The notes under the pieces: generated by a model
What the model saw: only the letters and a program-made list of their open reading frames with translations
The model's database searches: none
Told to the model about the DNA's origin: nothing
In this document: one piece after another, positions 26,068-33,759 of the stretch
How positions within the stretch are numbered: position 1 is the stretch's first letter
How the letters are laid out: each line of letters starts with the position of its first letter
Made by a program: the position numbers and the translations under genes
Assembly: GCA_035567895.1 (NCBI GenBank)
Contig: DATMPC010000104.1
Location: forward strand, 1-64,000
Length of the DNA: 64,000 nt
Origin: Terriglobales bacterium
Lineage (GTDB): Bacteria; Acidobacteriota; Terriglobia; Terriglobales; Acidobacteriaceae
Direction: 5' to 3'

Positions 26068-26089
26068 ATCCGACAATGCTCACGTCTTC

Positions 26090-26203
26090 TCGACCGTTTT
26101 TGAACTCGAAGTCGCCGAAACGGCTCTTTACGATCTCGGTGCCGATCCAGCCGTGCGAGTCGACGGTCTTGACTCGGCTGAGCGGTAATGGTCTTGCAGC
26201 CAT
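26090..26203 (-). pseudogene. N-terminal fragment of a third DUF1254 protein
   Basis: A minus-strand frame starting at 26203 reads MAARPLPLSRVKTVDSHGWI, then GTEIVKSRFGDFEFKNG. This resembles the start of DUF1254 proteins (compare RIGTLEFTHDFANGYP in the complete neighbour at 27806-29197). After FEFKNG the frame leaves the family and runs into the short tandem repeat and the opposite gene. It lies 19 bp downstream of an intact DUF1254 gene on the same strand, so it was once the last gene of that operon and lost its body by deletion. A ribosome site (AGGAGCAAATTTC) is still present, so a short peptide may be made. Confidence 0.6.
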
Positions 26204-26222
26204 GAAATTTGCTCCTTACTTG

Positions 26223-27602
26223 TTATGCCGCGTGCTCCGCGCTTGCAGCTGCGGTTTGCTCGATGTCCGGGAGCTTCCACGTCTTTTCGAACAGCGCTTT
26301 TTCAGGGCCGTAGAAGCGGAAGAGAACTTCGAACCCTCCGTCGGTGCTCGTGGGAACCCAGTTCGACTCCTTGCCGGCTAGTGCCTTGGGTCCGAAGTAG
26401 ATATCCGCGGACCCATCAGCGTTCTTTTGCAGTCCCGGCGTTTGGGAAGAGCGGCTCGGCCATCGGGCATTCCGTATGGGCGTGTGGGTGTCGCGGTCGT
26501 AAACTGTCGCTGACCAGTACTGTTTGACCGGTGCGTTTGCCGGCACAGTGAGGCGATAGGTCGTGCCACCGTCGAGGAGTCGGCCATCCTTGTCCGCGAT
26601 GGTCAGCAGATAGGACGAACCGGCGTTCCGATGCTTGGGGGTGAAATAGGCGTAGGAGAACGTAACGCCGCGGACGTCGACGGGGTAGACATCGGGCTTG
26701 GCGAAAAACGTCGCCTGCCCTTCGAGCAGTTCGCGCGATCCCGGCAACGCCCAGTGGCTACCTTCATAGTAGGGCGATGAAAAGGACGCCTCGTATTGAG
26801 CCACGAGCCAGGCGTGTGCTTCGCAGGCGGCCTCGTTGAGTACGTCCTGGGTCCTCGAATCGGGATTGAAAGGTTTGCCCTTCTCTATGCCGATCGACTT
26901 GAGCTGATCGATCATCGCCTTGTCCCGCACCAGCCATGGCTCCGCCTGCACGATGCGGTTGAGCGACTTGAAGAACCGCAAATCGTAGGTGATGTTGCTG
27001 TCATACACGATGTCGACCACGTCGACGAAGGTCGTCGCCGGCGGTTTGGCGGCTTGTGAGAGCGGACAGAGCTTGACCCGCTTGCCGTAGGCGACCGCCT
27101 TGGCAACGTCGTGCTCGCTGCCACTCTTCGGGATGGAGCGCAGCAGGGCGTAGCCCTCGTACGTGTCCGATGGTAGGGGGATGTAGCCTGCAGGCACCTT
27201 GTCCGTGTAATCCGGTGGCAGGATGAGGTACTTACCGCCCTGGCCCTTGTCCACGCCGGGCGGTCCGACGTCCTCCAGGGCCGACTGCCAGACATCCATA
27301 ACGGTGCCGGTAATTGAACCCTCATCGGCGGCTGGAATCTCAAGCACTACCGGCCCCACGTCCTTCGTGTTGATGAACGGCGTGAGGTAGATCGCATCGG
27401 GGTTTGGGGTCAGGGTCTGGATCTTCCAGTCCGGAAGGCGCGACCAATAGACGATCTGGTTGAAGGTTCCTTTAGCGCGGACCATCGCCTGATACATAAG
27501 GTCGTAGTTGACCGCCGGCATGCCCCAGATCACCGCTTCGACGGCACGACGGTGCAACGTGCGTTCAGCTAGTTCGGCGGATGTGAATGTCGGCGATGGC
27601 AT
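26223..27602 (-). CDS. DUF1254/DUF1214 protein B
   Basis: A 459-residue protein with the two-domain DUF1254 (about 40-170) plus DUF1214 (about 320-430) layout: RRAVEAVIWGMPAVNYDLMY, TLTPNPDAIYLTPFINTKD, PPGVDKGQGGKYLILPPDY, then NAGSSYLLTIADKDGRLLDG, KQYWSATVYDRDTHTPIRN, NADGSADIYFGPKA. The start at 27602 is chosen because CCAGGAG lies 8-9 nt ahead; an earlier GTG at 27656 has no good site. No signal peptide. The biochemical function of the family is unknown. It follows the arylsulfatase and DUF1254-A on the same strand, with a sulfatase relic between A and B. Confidence 0.88.
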   Translation of the reverse strand: MPSPTFTSAELAERTLHRRAVEAVIWGMPAVNYDLMYQAMVRAKGTFNQIVYWSRLPDWKIQTLTPNPDAIYLTPFINTKDVGPVVLEIPAADEGSITGTVMDVWQSALEDVGPPGVDKGQGGKYLILPPDYTDKVPAGYIPLPSDTYEGYALLRSIPKSGSEHDVAKAVAYGKRVKLCPLSQAAKPPATTFVDVVDIVYDSNITYDLRFFKSLNRIVQAEPWLVRDKAMIDQLKSIGIEKGKPFNPDSRTQDVLNEAACEAHAWLVAQYEASFSSPYYEGSHWALPGSRELLEGQATFFAKPDVYPVDVRGVTFSYAYFTPKHRNAGSSYLLTIADKDGRLLDGGTTYRLTVPANAPVKQYWSATVYDRDTHTPIRNARWPSRSSQTPGLQKNADGSADIYFGPKALAGKESNWVPTSTDGGFEVLFRFYGPEKALFEKTWKLPDIEQTAAASAEHAA

Positions 27603-27693
27603 AACTATTACTCCTGGTGGCAGTGTTCCCATTTTGGGATGACCGTCTGCTTTCACTCAACGTCTTACCTCGCGCTCAACTCACGGCCTGCGC

Positions 27694-27800
27694 TTACTGC
27701 CGCGCCATCGCGAGGCTGAACCGCTCCTCGGCGCAGATGTTGAATCTGGCAATCCCACGTCCATAACGTAGCGTTGGTTGAGTCGAACGTTCCCTCGAGT
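27694..27800 (-). pseudogene. C-terminal relic of a long arylsulfatase
   Basis: The minus strand ending at TAA (27694-27696) reads AEERFSLAMARQ, almost the terminus of the intact 789-residue arylsulfatase at 10177 (AEERFMIAVARQ). A frame-shifted stretch just upstream (LNQRYVMDVGLPDS) resembles the matching KINWVQID segment. Everything before is gone. It lies exactly between the two intact DUF1254 genes, so a complete arylsulfatase gene of the long type once stood here or was brought in and deleted. Confidence 0.65.
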
Positions 27801-27805
27801 TGGTT

Positions 27806-29197
27806 CTACACTTGCTCGAAGTCCGGCAACGGCCAGGACCGATCGAAGTAGGCTTCGGTGGGCTCGTAGAACCGGAAATATGCGAACCAATTCTTGCCGG
27901 AGAAGGTTGGGATCCAGTTCTTCTCGAAACCGGCCGGCGCCTTCGGCCCGCAGTAGATGTCTACCGAGCCGTCCGCGTTCTTGCGCAGGTCCATGCGCGA
28001 CGAGCGATCGGCAATTTTCTGATCGTTCAGAATTAATGCGCGTGTGTCAACGTCGTAGAGGGTGACCGACCAGAACAGCTTGATAGGTGGATTAGGCGGT
28101 ACCCGCAGCCGATATGACGTGCCGCCGTCCAGCCACTCGCCGGCCTTGTCCTTGTACGCGCTGAGGTATGCCGATGAAGGGCCAGGGTGTTTGGGCGCCA
28201 TATCCGGCCCGGCGCCAATGGCCTCGTAGAACCAAGAGGCGCGCTCGTCGAGCAAATTCCAGAAACCATTAGGATCGTCGGCATCCAGCTGTAAAGCGAA
28301 GTCCCAGTGGTCATCGGGCCGGTATTGCACACCCGCGAAGCGACGCTCCGCTGTGTTGGCCTTTGCCATCGCCTCGCCGACCATCGCGGCGTCGGTCAGG
28401 ATCTTGGTCTGCCGCGCGTCCGGCTTAAAGAGCTTGCCCTTCTCCAGGCCGAGCGGCCGCAGCATTGCGTAGAAGAAGGTGTCGCGCGGCTCGATTGGCT
28501 CACTTTGGATCACGTCGTTGAGCCGCTCCCAAAATTCCATGCCGCGCGGCGGCAGGCCGCTCCATGGTTTGGTGCCCGCGTCCAGGACGTCCACCTTTGG
28601 GGGGTTGTCGCGTTGCGCGTAAGGATAAATTCGCAACTGCGCCAGTGCCGCCTTCGCAGTCCCCGGGTCGGGATCGGTCAGTCGCACGCCGAGGAAAATA
28701 TTGACGGTCGGCGATTGACACACGATGAAGCCCTCAACATTGTCTGGCACCTTCTGCCCCGGCGCCAGAACCAGATATTTGCCGGGCGCTCCGGTTCCCG
28801 GAATGGCGTGCTGCCAGGAGTCGTTCATCGCGCCTTGAACGCCCCGCGCGGGCATCTCCAATACCAGCGGCCCCGAGGAGAGATCGGCGAAGCCGAGGTA
28901 GTACGGCGTCGTGGCATTGGCGGTCAGGACGCTGCGTTTTGCCTCGTAAGAGAGAAGAGCGACGATTTGTCCGTCCCTAGCGCCAAGCCCCTTCGTGAGT
29001 CCGTGCTGAAACGACGTGAACGCGACCGCAGGAAGCGACCAGAGATAGACCTGGCAAGCGCGTTGAAAGTCACGCTCGTCATAGAGCATCTCGACGGTTT
29101 TGGCATTGGGATACCCGTTGGCGAAGTCGTGGGTAAACTCGAGCGTGCCGATGCGCGACTCGATCCTTTGCGATCCGGTCTGGACTGTCGTAATCAC
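27806..29197 (-). CDS. DUF1254/DUF1214 protein A
   Basis: A 463-residue DUF1254/DUF1214 protein: RIGTLEFTHDFANGYPNAKT, YDERDFQRACQVYLWSLPAV, TANATTPYYLGFADLSSGPL, LVLEMPARGVQGAMNDSWQH (DUF1254), then LSAYKDKAGEWLDGGTSYRL, KLFWSVTLYDVDTRALI, KNADGSVDIYCGPKAPAGFE (DUF1214) and a terminal PLPDFEQV. It starts at GTG with GGAGG about 4 nt ahead. There is no signal peptide. It follows the arylsulfatase on the same strand with a 153-bp gap carrying its own operator palindrome 53 bp from the start. Codon use is noticeably GC-rich, suggesting acquisition. Function unknown; the repeated association with sulfatases here argues for a role in the same metabolism. Confidence 0.88.
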   Translation of the reverse strand: MITTVQTGSQRIESRIGTLEFTHDFANGYPNAKTVEMLYDERDFQRACQVYLWSLPAVAFTSFQHGLTKGLGARDGQIVALLSYEAKRSVLTANATTPYYLGFADLSSGPLVLEMPARGVQGAMNDSWQHAIPGTGAPGKYLVLAPGQKVPDNVEGFIVCQSPTVNIFLGVRLTDPDPGTAKAALAQLRIYPYAQRDNPPKVDVLDAGTKPWSGLPPRGMEFWERLNDVIQSEPIEPRDTFFYAMLRPLGLEKGKLFKPDARQTKILTDAAMVGEAMAKANTAERRFAGVQYRPDDHWDFALQLDADDPNGFWNLLDERASWFYEAIGAGPDMAPKHPGPSSAYLSAYKDKAGEWLDGGTSYRLRVPPNPPIKLFWSVTLYDVDTRALILNDQKIADRSSRMDLRKNADGSVDIYCGPKAPAGFEKNWIPTFSGKNWFAYFRFYEPTEAYFDRSWPLPDFEQV

Positions 29198-29249
29198 ACG
29201 GCCTCCTTGGGCTGCTTGAAAAGTCTAGTGAACGAGGTCCTATCCGGTA

Positions 29250-29265
29250 CTGTAAACAATGACAG
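29250..29265. promoter_or_regulatory. Palindromic operator, one mismatch
   Basis: CTGTAAACAATGACAG, the same left-half variant as the copy at 7255. It is 53 bp upstream of the DUF1254-A start. Confidence 0.65.
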
Positions 29266-29350
29266 CAGTCGGCTTCCTGCTTATTGACTTGCTTCTTCCG
29301 TCTTGCTCCTGTTTTGGTCCGAATGATGCATTCGTTCGCTTCCCGTGTGG

Positions 29351-30727
29351 TTAGGCGATCTTTTTGATCGGCGGCGCCCCGGCGTTCGGCACGTAGTCGA
29401 GTGGTGCGCCTGCGGGAATGAGCGGCTCGCGCACCAGGCTCATCTGGAACTCCTTGAGCAGCCGCCCGAAATGGGCCATGGTCCACGAATGAAAGTACAC
29501 GGGGTTGAACGGCTCACGTTCTTTGGGGTCTGTGATCAGATTGACGATATGCGGATTGTTCAGGGGCAGGGCGGGATCGGTCAGATATCTTTGCTCGACT
29601 AACACCAGCTTGAAGTTCTGCCACTTTACGCCATACATTTTCTCGCCGTTCCAATAGATGAATCCGTCCCGCATCGACTTCACCTGCTCTCCTGCGAGGA
29701 ATGACGACTGGTCCTTGCCGTCAATCACGCGATCATTCGGAACAGGTAGGCCTGTCATGACAAGGAGCGTCGTGAACCAGTCGGTGATGTGAACGATCTC
29801 GTTACTTGTTCGCCCTGCAGCGATCTTCCCTGGCCAGCGGGCGATGCAGGGGGTGCGCAACGAAGCTTCCATGCCGGTGAAGTACGACCCTTCAAAATAT
29901 CCGGCAGTTCCGCGATGCAAAAGCATCTCCTCATTGCCGTTGTCTCCGGCGAAGACCACGATCGTGTTGTCGCGGAGCCCTAACGCGTCGATCTTATCCA
30001 GGAACTCGCCGAAGTCGCCGTCGAGTTGGAGCAGACAGTCGCCCCAATCGCCGTTGCTGCTCTTGCCCTTGTACTCGTCCCGTGGCACAACGGGAATGTG
30101 CATAAGCGAGTGATTGTAGTAGAGAAAAAACGGGCGCTTTGATTCCGCTTTTTGCTCCATGAAGCGGAACGCTCGCCGCTTGTACTCGATGTCGATATTG
30201 CGTTTCAGATCATAAGTAAGTTTCTCCGCTTTCTTGACTTTTTCGCCTTTGCGCCCATCCAGCATGTGCGCGACAGGATCGCGTGCAGGGTCGTACCAGG
30301 GATCGGTTTCCCAGAGTGCCTCGTCGTAGGAATGAGGCGGACCATACCATTCATCGAAACCATGATCTGTGGCCCAGCGCCCATCACAGTCGCCAATGTG
30401 CCATTTGCCCATGCACATCGTCGCGTAGCCAGCGTCAGAAAACACATCCCCTAGAGTGCGCTCCCACTTGACAATGCCAGACTCAGCTCCTGACATCGCG
30501 ACGGTGTGATTGCCAGTGCGAATGGCATGACGGCCGGTTAGCAGCGCCGTGCGCGATGGCGTGCATTGCGCCTCGGGCGCAAAGTTGAGCAGCCGGAATC
30601 CCTCCATGGCAAACTGATCGATTCGACGCGTGTCTGCGCCCCGCAAGATCCCGCCGCCGTAGCAGCCCAACTCTCCGTAGCCCAGGTTGTCTACATGAAA
30701 GTAAATAACATTCGGTCTCGTGGCCAT
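29351..30727 (-). CDS. Type I arylsulfatase (458 aa)
   Basis: A sulfatase of compact size: NVIYFHVDNLGYGELGCYGG at the N-terminus, modified Cys C55 in C55-T-P-S-R59 followed by TALLTGRHAIRTGNH, then MGKWHIGD, FLYYNHSLMHIPVVP and VFAGDNGNEE for the metal and sulfate sites. No signal peptide, so it would be matured in the cytoplasm by the FGE encoded at 22526. It is first in the minus-strand order sulfatase, DUF1254-A, DUF1254-B. The operator at 30846 lies 119 bp upstream. It differs in length from the other two intact sulfatases, so the three probably have different substrates. Confidence 0.92.
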   Translation of the reverse strand: MATRPNVIYFHVDNLGYGELGCYGGGILRGADTRRIDQFAMEGFRLLNFAPEAQCTPSRTALLTGRHAIRTGNHTVAMSGAESGIVKWERTLGDVFSDAGYATMCMGKWHIGDCDGRWATDHGFDEWYGPPHSYDEALWETDPWYDPARDPVAHMLDGRKGEKVKKAEKLTYDLKRNIDIEYKRRAFRFMEQKAESKRPFFLYYNHSLMHIPVVPRDEYKGKSSNGDWGDCLLQLDGDFGEFLDKIDALGLRDNTIVVFAGDNGNEEMLLHRGTAGYFEGSYFTGMEASLRTPCIARWPGKIAAGRTSNEIVHITDWFTTLLVMTGLPVPNDRVIDGKDQSSFLAGEQVKSMRDGFIYWNGEKMYGVKWQNFKLVLVEQRYLTDPALPLNNPHIVNLITDPKEREPFNPVYFHSWTMAHFGRLLKEFQMSLVREPLIPAGAPLDYVPNAGAPPIKKIA

Positions 30728-31113
30728 TGTCTACTCCAAGTGTCAGGGCCGAACGAACCCTTCGATGTGTGGACTCAATAACGCCTCGCAAACATCGGAA
30801 GCCGCGCGGATGCGTTATTAGAGGATTCGATTGTGGGGCGATCTACTGTCAAGAGTTACAGGAGTGGACCCTCACAAGAAAACAAGCACAAAGCACCCGA
30901 GCGGTTTCCTCACAATTGAGCAAGAACGTCCCGACCGCAGCGAAATCGTTCAAGACCGGTGTGGCACGTTCCTGACAGTATCTACCCGTGCTCACGAGTA
31001 CAAAGCTCGAACACGGGAGCTGCCGATGTCCAATGAGTCACGCCGCCTGGATTCGGGCTGGTGAGCGCAAGAAGACAGGAAGAAAGTCTTAACTTGCAAA
31101 GGGAGGATCTGTC
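30728..31113. other. Divergent control region between sulfatase and kinase genes
   Basis: 386 bp without a convincing gene. It contains the operator at 30846, a weak right half-site TGACAG at 30973-30978 in GGCACGTTCCTGACAG, and a GGGAGGAT ribosome site serving the kinase at 31114. Confidence 0.5.
30846..30861. promoter_or_regulatory. Palindromic operator, one mismatch
   Basis: CTGTCAAGAGTTACAG. Read on the other strand it is the CTGTAA-N4-TGACAG variant. It lies between the third arylsulfatase and the divergent short histidine kinase. Confidence 0.65.
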
Positions 31114-31950
31114 ATGCGGCTCGATGGGTTTTTTCTTGCGTATAGAAGCCCCTATCTCTTTCGTTTGCGGCCGACGTTCGGGGAGATGCGTGCCCGCTTC
31201 GAGGAACGCCTAGCAGAGCGTACGCGAATGGCCCAAGACCTACACGATACAGTGCGGCAAGGCATTGTCAGCGCAGCTATGCAGCTACATGTTGCGGTGG
31301 ACTGGCTACCGGCGAATTCGCCCGCCAAGCTGCGATTAAGCCGTGTTCTCGAATTGATGAGACACCTCATGGAAGAGGGCCGCAACGCGGTTCGGGGACT
31401 CCGCTCATCTAATGCAGACTCCGATAATGCAGACTCCGATAATTCAGACTCCGACGGTGCCGACTCCGATAGTGCAGACTCCGATAGTGCAGACTCCGAT
31501 AATTCAGACTCCGACGATCTAGGGCAGGCATTTTCCCGAATCCTGCAAGATTTGGGCATCGAGGGGCCAATTAAGTTTCGGGTCATTGTGTTAGGTTCGG
31601 CCCGAAAACTACACCCGCTTATTCGCGACGAGGTCTATCAAATCGGTAGGGAACTATTGGTGAATGCATTTCGCCACTCCCGAGCCAGCTGCATCGAAGT
31701 CGAGCTTGAGTATGCCCCCAAGCGTTTCAGGATGGTCGTCCGCGACGACGGTTGCGGGATCGATCCTCAAGTGCTGCATGCGGGACGCGACGGACATCGG
31801 GGGCTCGCGGGTGTGCGCCAACGGGCGAAAAGAGTTGGCGCCAGACTCAGAATTTGGAGCCGCGCCGCGGCCGGAACAGAAGTCGCGCTGTCCGTCCTTA
31901 ATTCGATCGCCTTCGAATCCGGAATGGTCGAAAAATCAGCAGGGTGTTAG
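31114..31950 (+). CDS. Short histidine kinase with Ser-Asp minisatellite
   Basis: A 278-residue HisKA_3 kinase: H44 in RMAQDLHDTVRQGIVSAAMQ, then LMEEGRNAVRGLRSS, a low-complexity linker, then AFSRILQDLGIEGPIKFRVI, RDEVYQIGRELLVNAFRHSR (N-box) and RDDGCGIDPQVLHAGRDGHR (G-box). It matches the C-terminal part of large acidobacterial beta-propeller sensor kinases, but the sensor and transmembrane parts are absent, so it is either a natural soluble derivative or a truncated one. The linker between the H-box helices and the ATPase contains seven 5-residue DSD units not usual for the family. It is divergent from the third arylsulfatase. No cognate regulator is adjacent. Confidence 0.82.
   Translation: MRLDGFFLAYRSPYLFRLRPTFGEMRARFEERLAERTRMAQDLHDTVRQGIVSAAMQLHVAVDWLPANSPAKLRLSRVLELMRHLMEEGRNAVRGLRSSNADSDNADSDNSDSDGADSDSADSDSADSDNSDSDDLGQAFSRILQDLGIEGPIKFRVIVLGSARKLHPLIRDEVYQIGRELLVNAFRHSRASCIEVELEYAPKRFRMVVRDDGCGIDPQVLHAGRDGHRGLAGVRQRAKRVGARLRIWSRAAAGTEVALSVLNSIAFESGMVEKSAGC
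31411..31515 (+). repeat. 15-bp minisatellite, seven copies, in coding sequence
   Basis: Seven uninterrupted 15-bp units of consensus AATGCAGACTCCGAT (translated N-A-D-S-D with N/S/G and A/S variants). The two first units are identical, and units five and six are identical. The length keeps the reading frame, so copy number can vary without breaking the kinase. Confidence 0.95.
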
Positions 31951-32686
31951 GAGAATTCATCGGAAGTCTTCCGGTCGGAAGCGCAGATTGCCACGGCCCT
32001 CTCGACAGCTCGATTTCGTAGTGTTACCAAAACGGGAGGGCCCGACTATGTACCCGGTCGCCGAACGAATCGCTACCTGCTCGAGGTCTTCTACTTAAGC
32101 TCAAATTGGGCATGCTGCCGCTGTCCCTGCAGGATTCAGTGCGCGAAGCTCTACAAGAAAAGCTCCAGCACCACGGACAGGTATAAGGGGATTAGTGGGA
32201 AGAGTAAGCCTCGCTATGATACCCAATGTGGGAACCCAAGTCAATGAATTTGCGAAAGAACGAGACTGACGTCGGCCCATTCTGGGAACACTCATGTGAG
32301 GCGAGCAACGGATAACGAATTCCTGAATTCACTGCTAATTCACTGTTATTCACTGTTCCGGCGAGACACGAAATCCTGCGATCCCTCTAATGGATTGTCG
32401 GGAAGAGGGTTGCGGAAATTATCCGCTGCTCGCAGATCGCTCTTCAGAAATTCGCTGTTAAATTCGCTGATATTTCACTGTTATCCCTTGATCAGTGAAT
32501 TTGTTGATTTGGCTTTCGTCCCGCCACAACGGTTGCGAGCCGCTGACAGTCGGCAAGTCCTCCTGCGCTTTTTAACAGTTGTTCCCTCCGTTGCTTCAGA
32601 CTACTTTTCCCAACAGGTCGGGCGCTCCCTTCGTACATTGCGTTTGTTGGGATTGTTGTTCCGCGCAAACGCGATTGGAGACAATC
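31951..32686. other. Gene-poor region with degenerate AATTC-CTG repeats
   Basis: No supported gene in about 735 bp. Two clusters of short repeats (GAATTCACTGCTAATTCACTG from 32325, and AAATTCGCTGTTAAATTCGC with TATTTCACTGTTA from 32448) are followed by the inverted end ATCAGTGAATTT near 32490-32502. This looks like a decayed palindromic repeat element. Confidence 0.5.
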
Positions 32687-32887
32687 ATGATGCGGATGTT
32701 GCAAAATTCCACGAACCTCGGGACAAAGACTCACGCGAGGACTCCGGTCGCCATTCTTCTTCCGAACGATCTGAAGAGGCTGGTTCACTACGTTCGCACG
32801 GTCATCGAGCGGCAGCATTCGCACCCAGTGTCAGCCACTGAAGACCGAAGCGTTTTGCCGGAAGAGTTGGACTCGCGATCTTCTTGA
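32687..32887 (+). CDS. Possible small basic protein (66 aa)
   Basis: Reads MMRMLQNSTNLGTKTHARTP, VAILLPNDLKRLVHYVRTVI, ending PEELDSRSS. GGAG lies 6 nt ahead of the first of two adjacent ATGs. One amphipathic helix (PNDLKRLVHYVRTVIER) is plausible. No known family, and the surroundings are decayed, so it may be spurious. Confidence 0.35.
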   Translation: MMRMLQNSTNLGTKTHARTPVAILLPNDLKRLVHYVRTVIERQHSHPVSATEDRSVLPEELDSRSS

Positions 32888-32988
32888 GCGCTACAACTGA
32901 GACTAGTCCCTTGTAGATCGCCGAACAATCCTGCTAGCGTAAGATTTCCTTCTCGCCGATCGCCAACCACATCGATAATCGCAGGCTA

Positions 32989-33165
32989 ACGCCAACTGTC
33001 AGCAGCTACACGTTAAGCATTCCAACCAGATAGGCTCTCGGCTGGTCCCAGCAAATCAACCGGATATTCTGGAGCTACCTTGTATGTAAGGAGCGACCAG
33101 GCTGTTGTCGCGGATTTTCCGTTTAACCGTCAGTAAATTCCGAGCAGGATGAGCGCCTGTTCACA
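32989..33165 (-). pseudogene. Decayed duplicate of the GlsB/YeaQ 3' region and its flank
   Basis: This stretch aligns along its whole length with 36054-36235. Shared pieces are ACGCCAACTGTCAGCAG, the CTCGGCTGGTCCCAG block, the GAGCTACCTT..AAGGAG palindrome and the coding end. The minus strand still reads ALILLGIY-stop-RLNGKSATTA, against ALILLGIYRLIKGKSAGTTA in the intact gene. The operator palindrome is broken here (CTGTCAGCAGCTACAC at 32996). Both copies have the same orientation, 3.06 kb apart. Confidence 0.8.
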
Positions 33166-33309
33166 GTGGGTGTATCGAAAGTTCATGTCCGCCGGTGGGT
33201 TTGTCTGCTAACCGAATGTAAACTGCCGATCGCAACTCACCGTCTAAGTTAGTGTTCAAGCTTTTTGGCTCTGGTGTGACACTCTGAAAGTGTCTCGAGG
33301 CGAGAGACT

Positions 33310-33759
33310 ATGAAGTATCTGCAAGCGGCGAGTGCCACGGCGGCGTTCGCGACCCTGCTCTCTATATCTTCGTTCGCTGCGCTGGGCGGCGATGTCAACT
33401 CGGTTCTGTCTGATCAGGCGCAAATGAAAGCGCAGCGCCGGGTCACGCAGATGACAGCCTATTCCATCCATGAAATGCAATCTCAAGCGGGAACGACGGT
33501 TCGCGAGTTCGTTTCTCCCGAAGGCAGAGTCTTCGGCGTTGCCTGGCAGGGCCAGAGCCTACCGAACTTTCAGCAGGTGCTTGGTTCGTACTACGACCAA
33601 TTCATACAGAACGCTCCACGGCAGCGGAAGCATGGACCGGTCACAATCCAGATGCCTGGGCTGGTTGTCCAATCTGGCGGTCACATGCGTGCCTTGACAG
33701 GTCGCGCTTACGTTCCTGAAATGGTACCAAGCAGTGTGAAGGTGGATGAAATCAAGTGA
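33310..33759 (+). CDS. DUF2844 secreted protein
   Basis: A 149-residue exported protein: signal peptide (ATAAFATLLSISSFAALGG), then MTAYSIHEMQSQAGTTVREF, VSPEGRVFGVAWQGQSLPNF, QQVLGSYYDQF and LVVQSGGHMRALTGRAYVPE. These are the hallmarks of DUF2844, a family of unknown function commonly paired with DUF3443. A hairpin GACACT-N5-AGTGTC lies at 33278-33294, just ahead of the ribosome site, and might modulate translation. The stop overlaps the start of the next gene (GTGA), so the two are translationally coupled. Confidence 0.85.
   Translation: MKYLQAASATAAFATLLSISSFAALGGDVNSVLSDQAQMKAQRRVTQMTAYSIHEMQSQAGTTVREFVSPEGRVFGVAWQGQSLPNFQQVLGSYYDQFIQNAPRQRKHGPVTIQMPGLVVQSGGHMRALTGRAYVPEMVPSSVKVDEIK

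Noticed and set aside
28307-29287. 326-codon plus-strand frame opposite the DUF1254-A gene
   Set aside because: Antisense shadow of a GC-rich gene; rich in Arg/His with no domain, while the minus strand is clearly DUF1254.
29754-29766. CTGTCATGACAAG inside the third arylsulfatase gene
   Set aside because: It has the two half-site letters but no 4-base spacer, and lies in coding sequence; not counted as an operator copy.
31411-31515. Repeat array considered as a CRISPR
   Set aside because: 15-bp units without spacers, in frame within a kinase gene; a coding minisatellite, not CRISPR.
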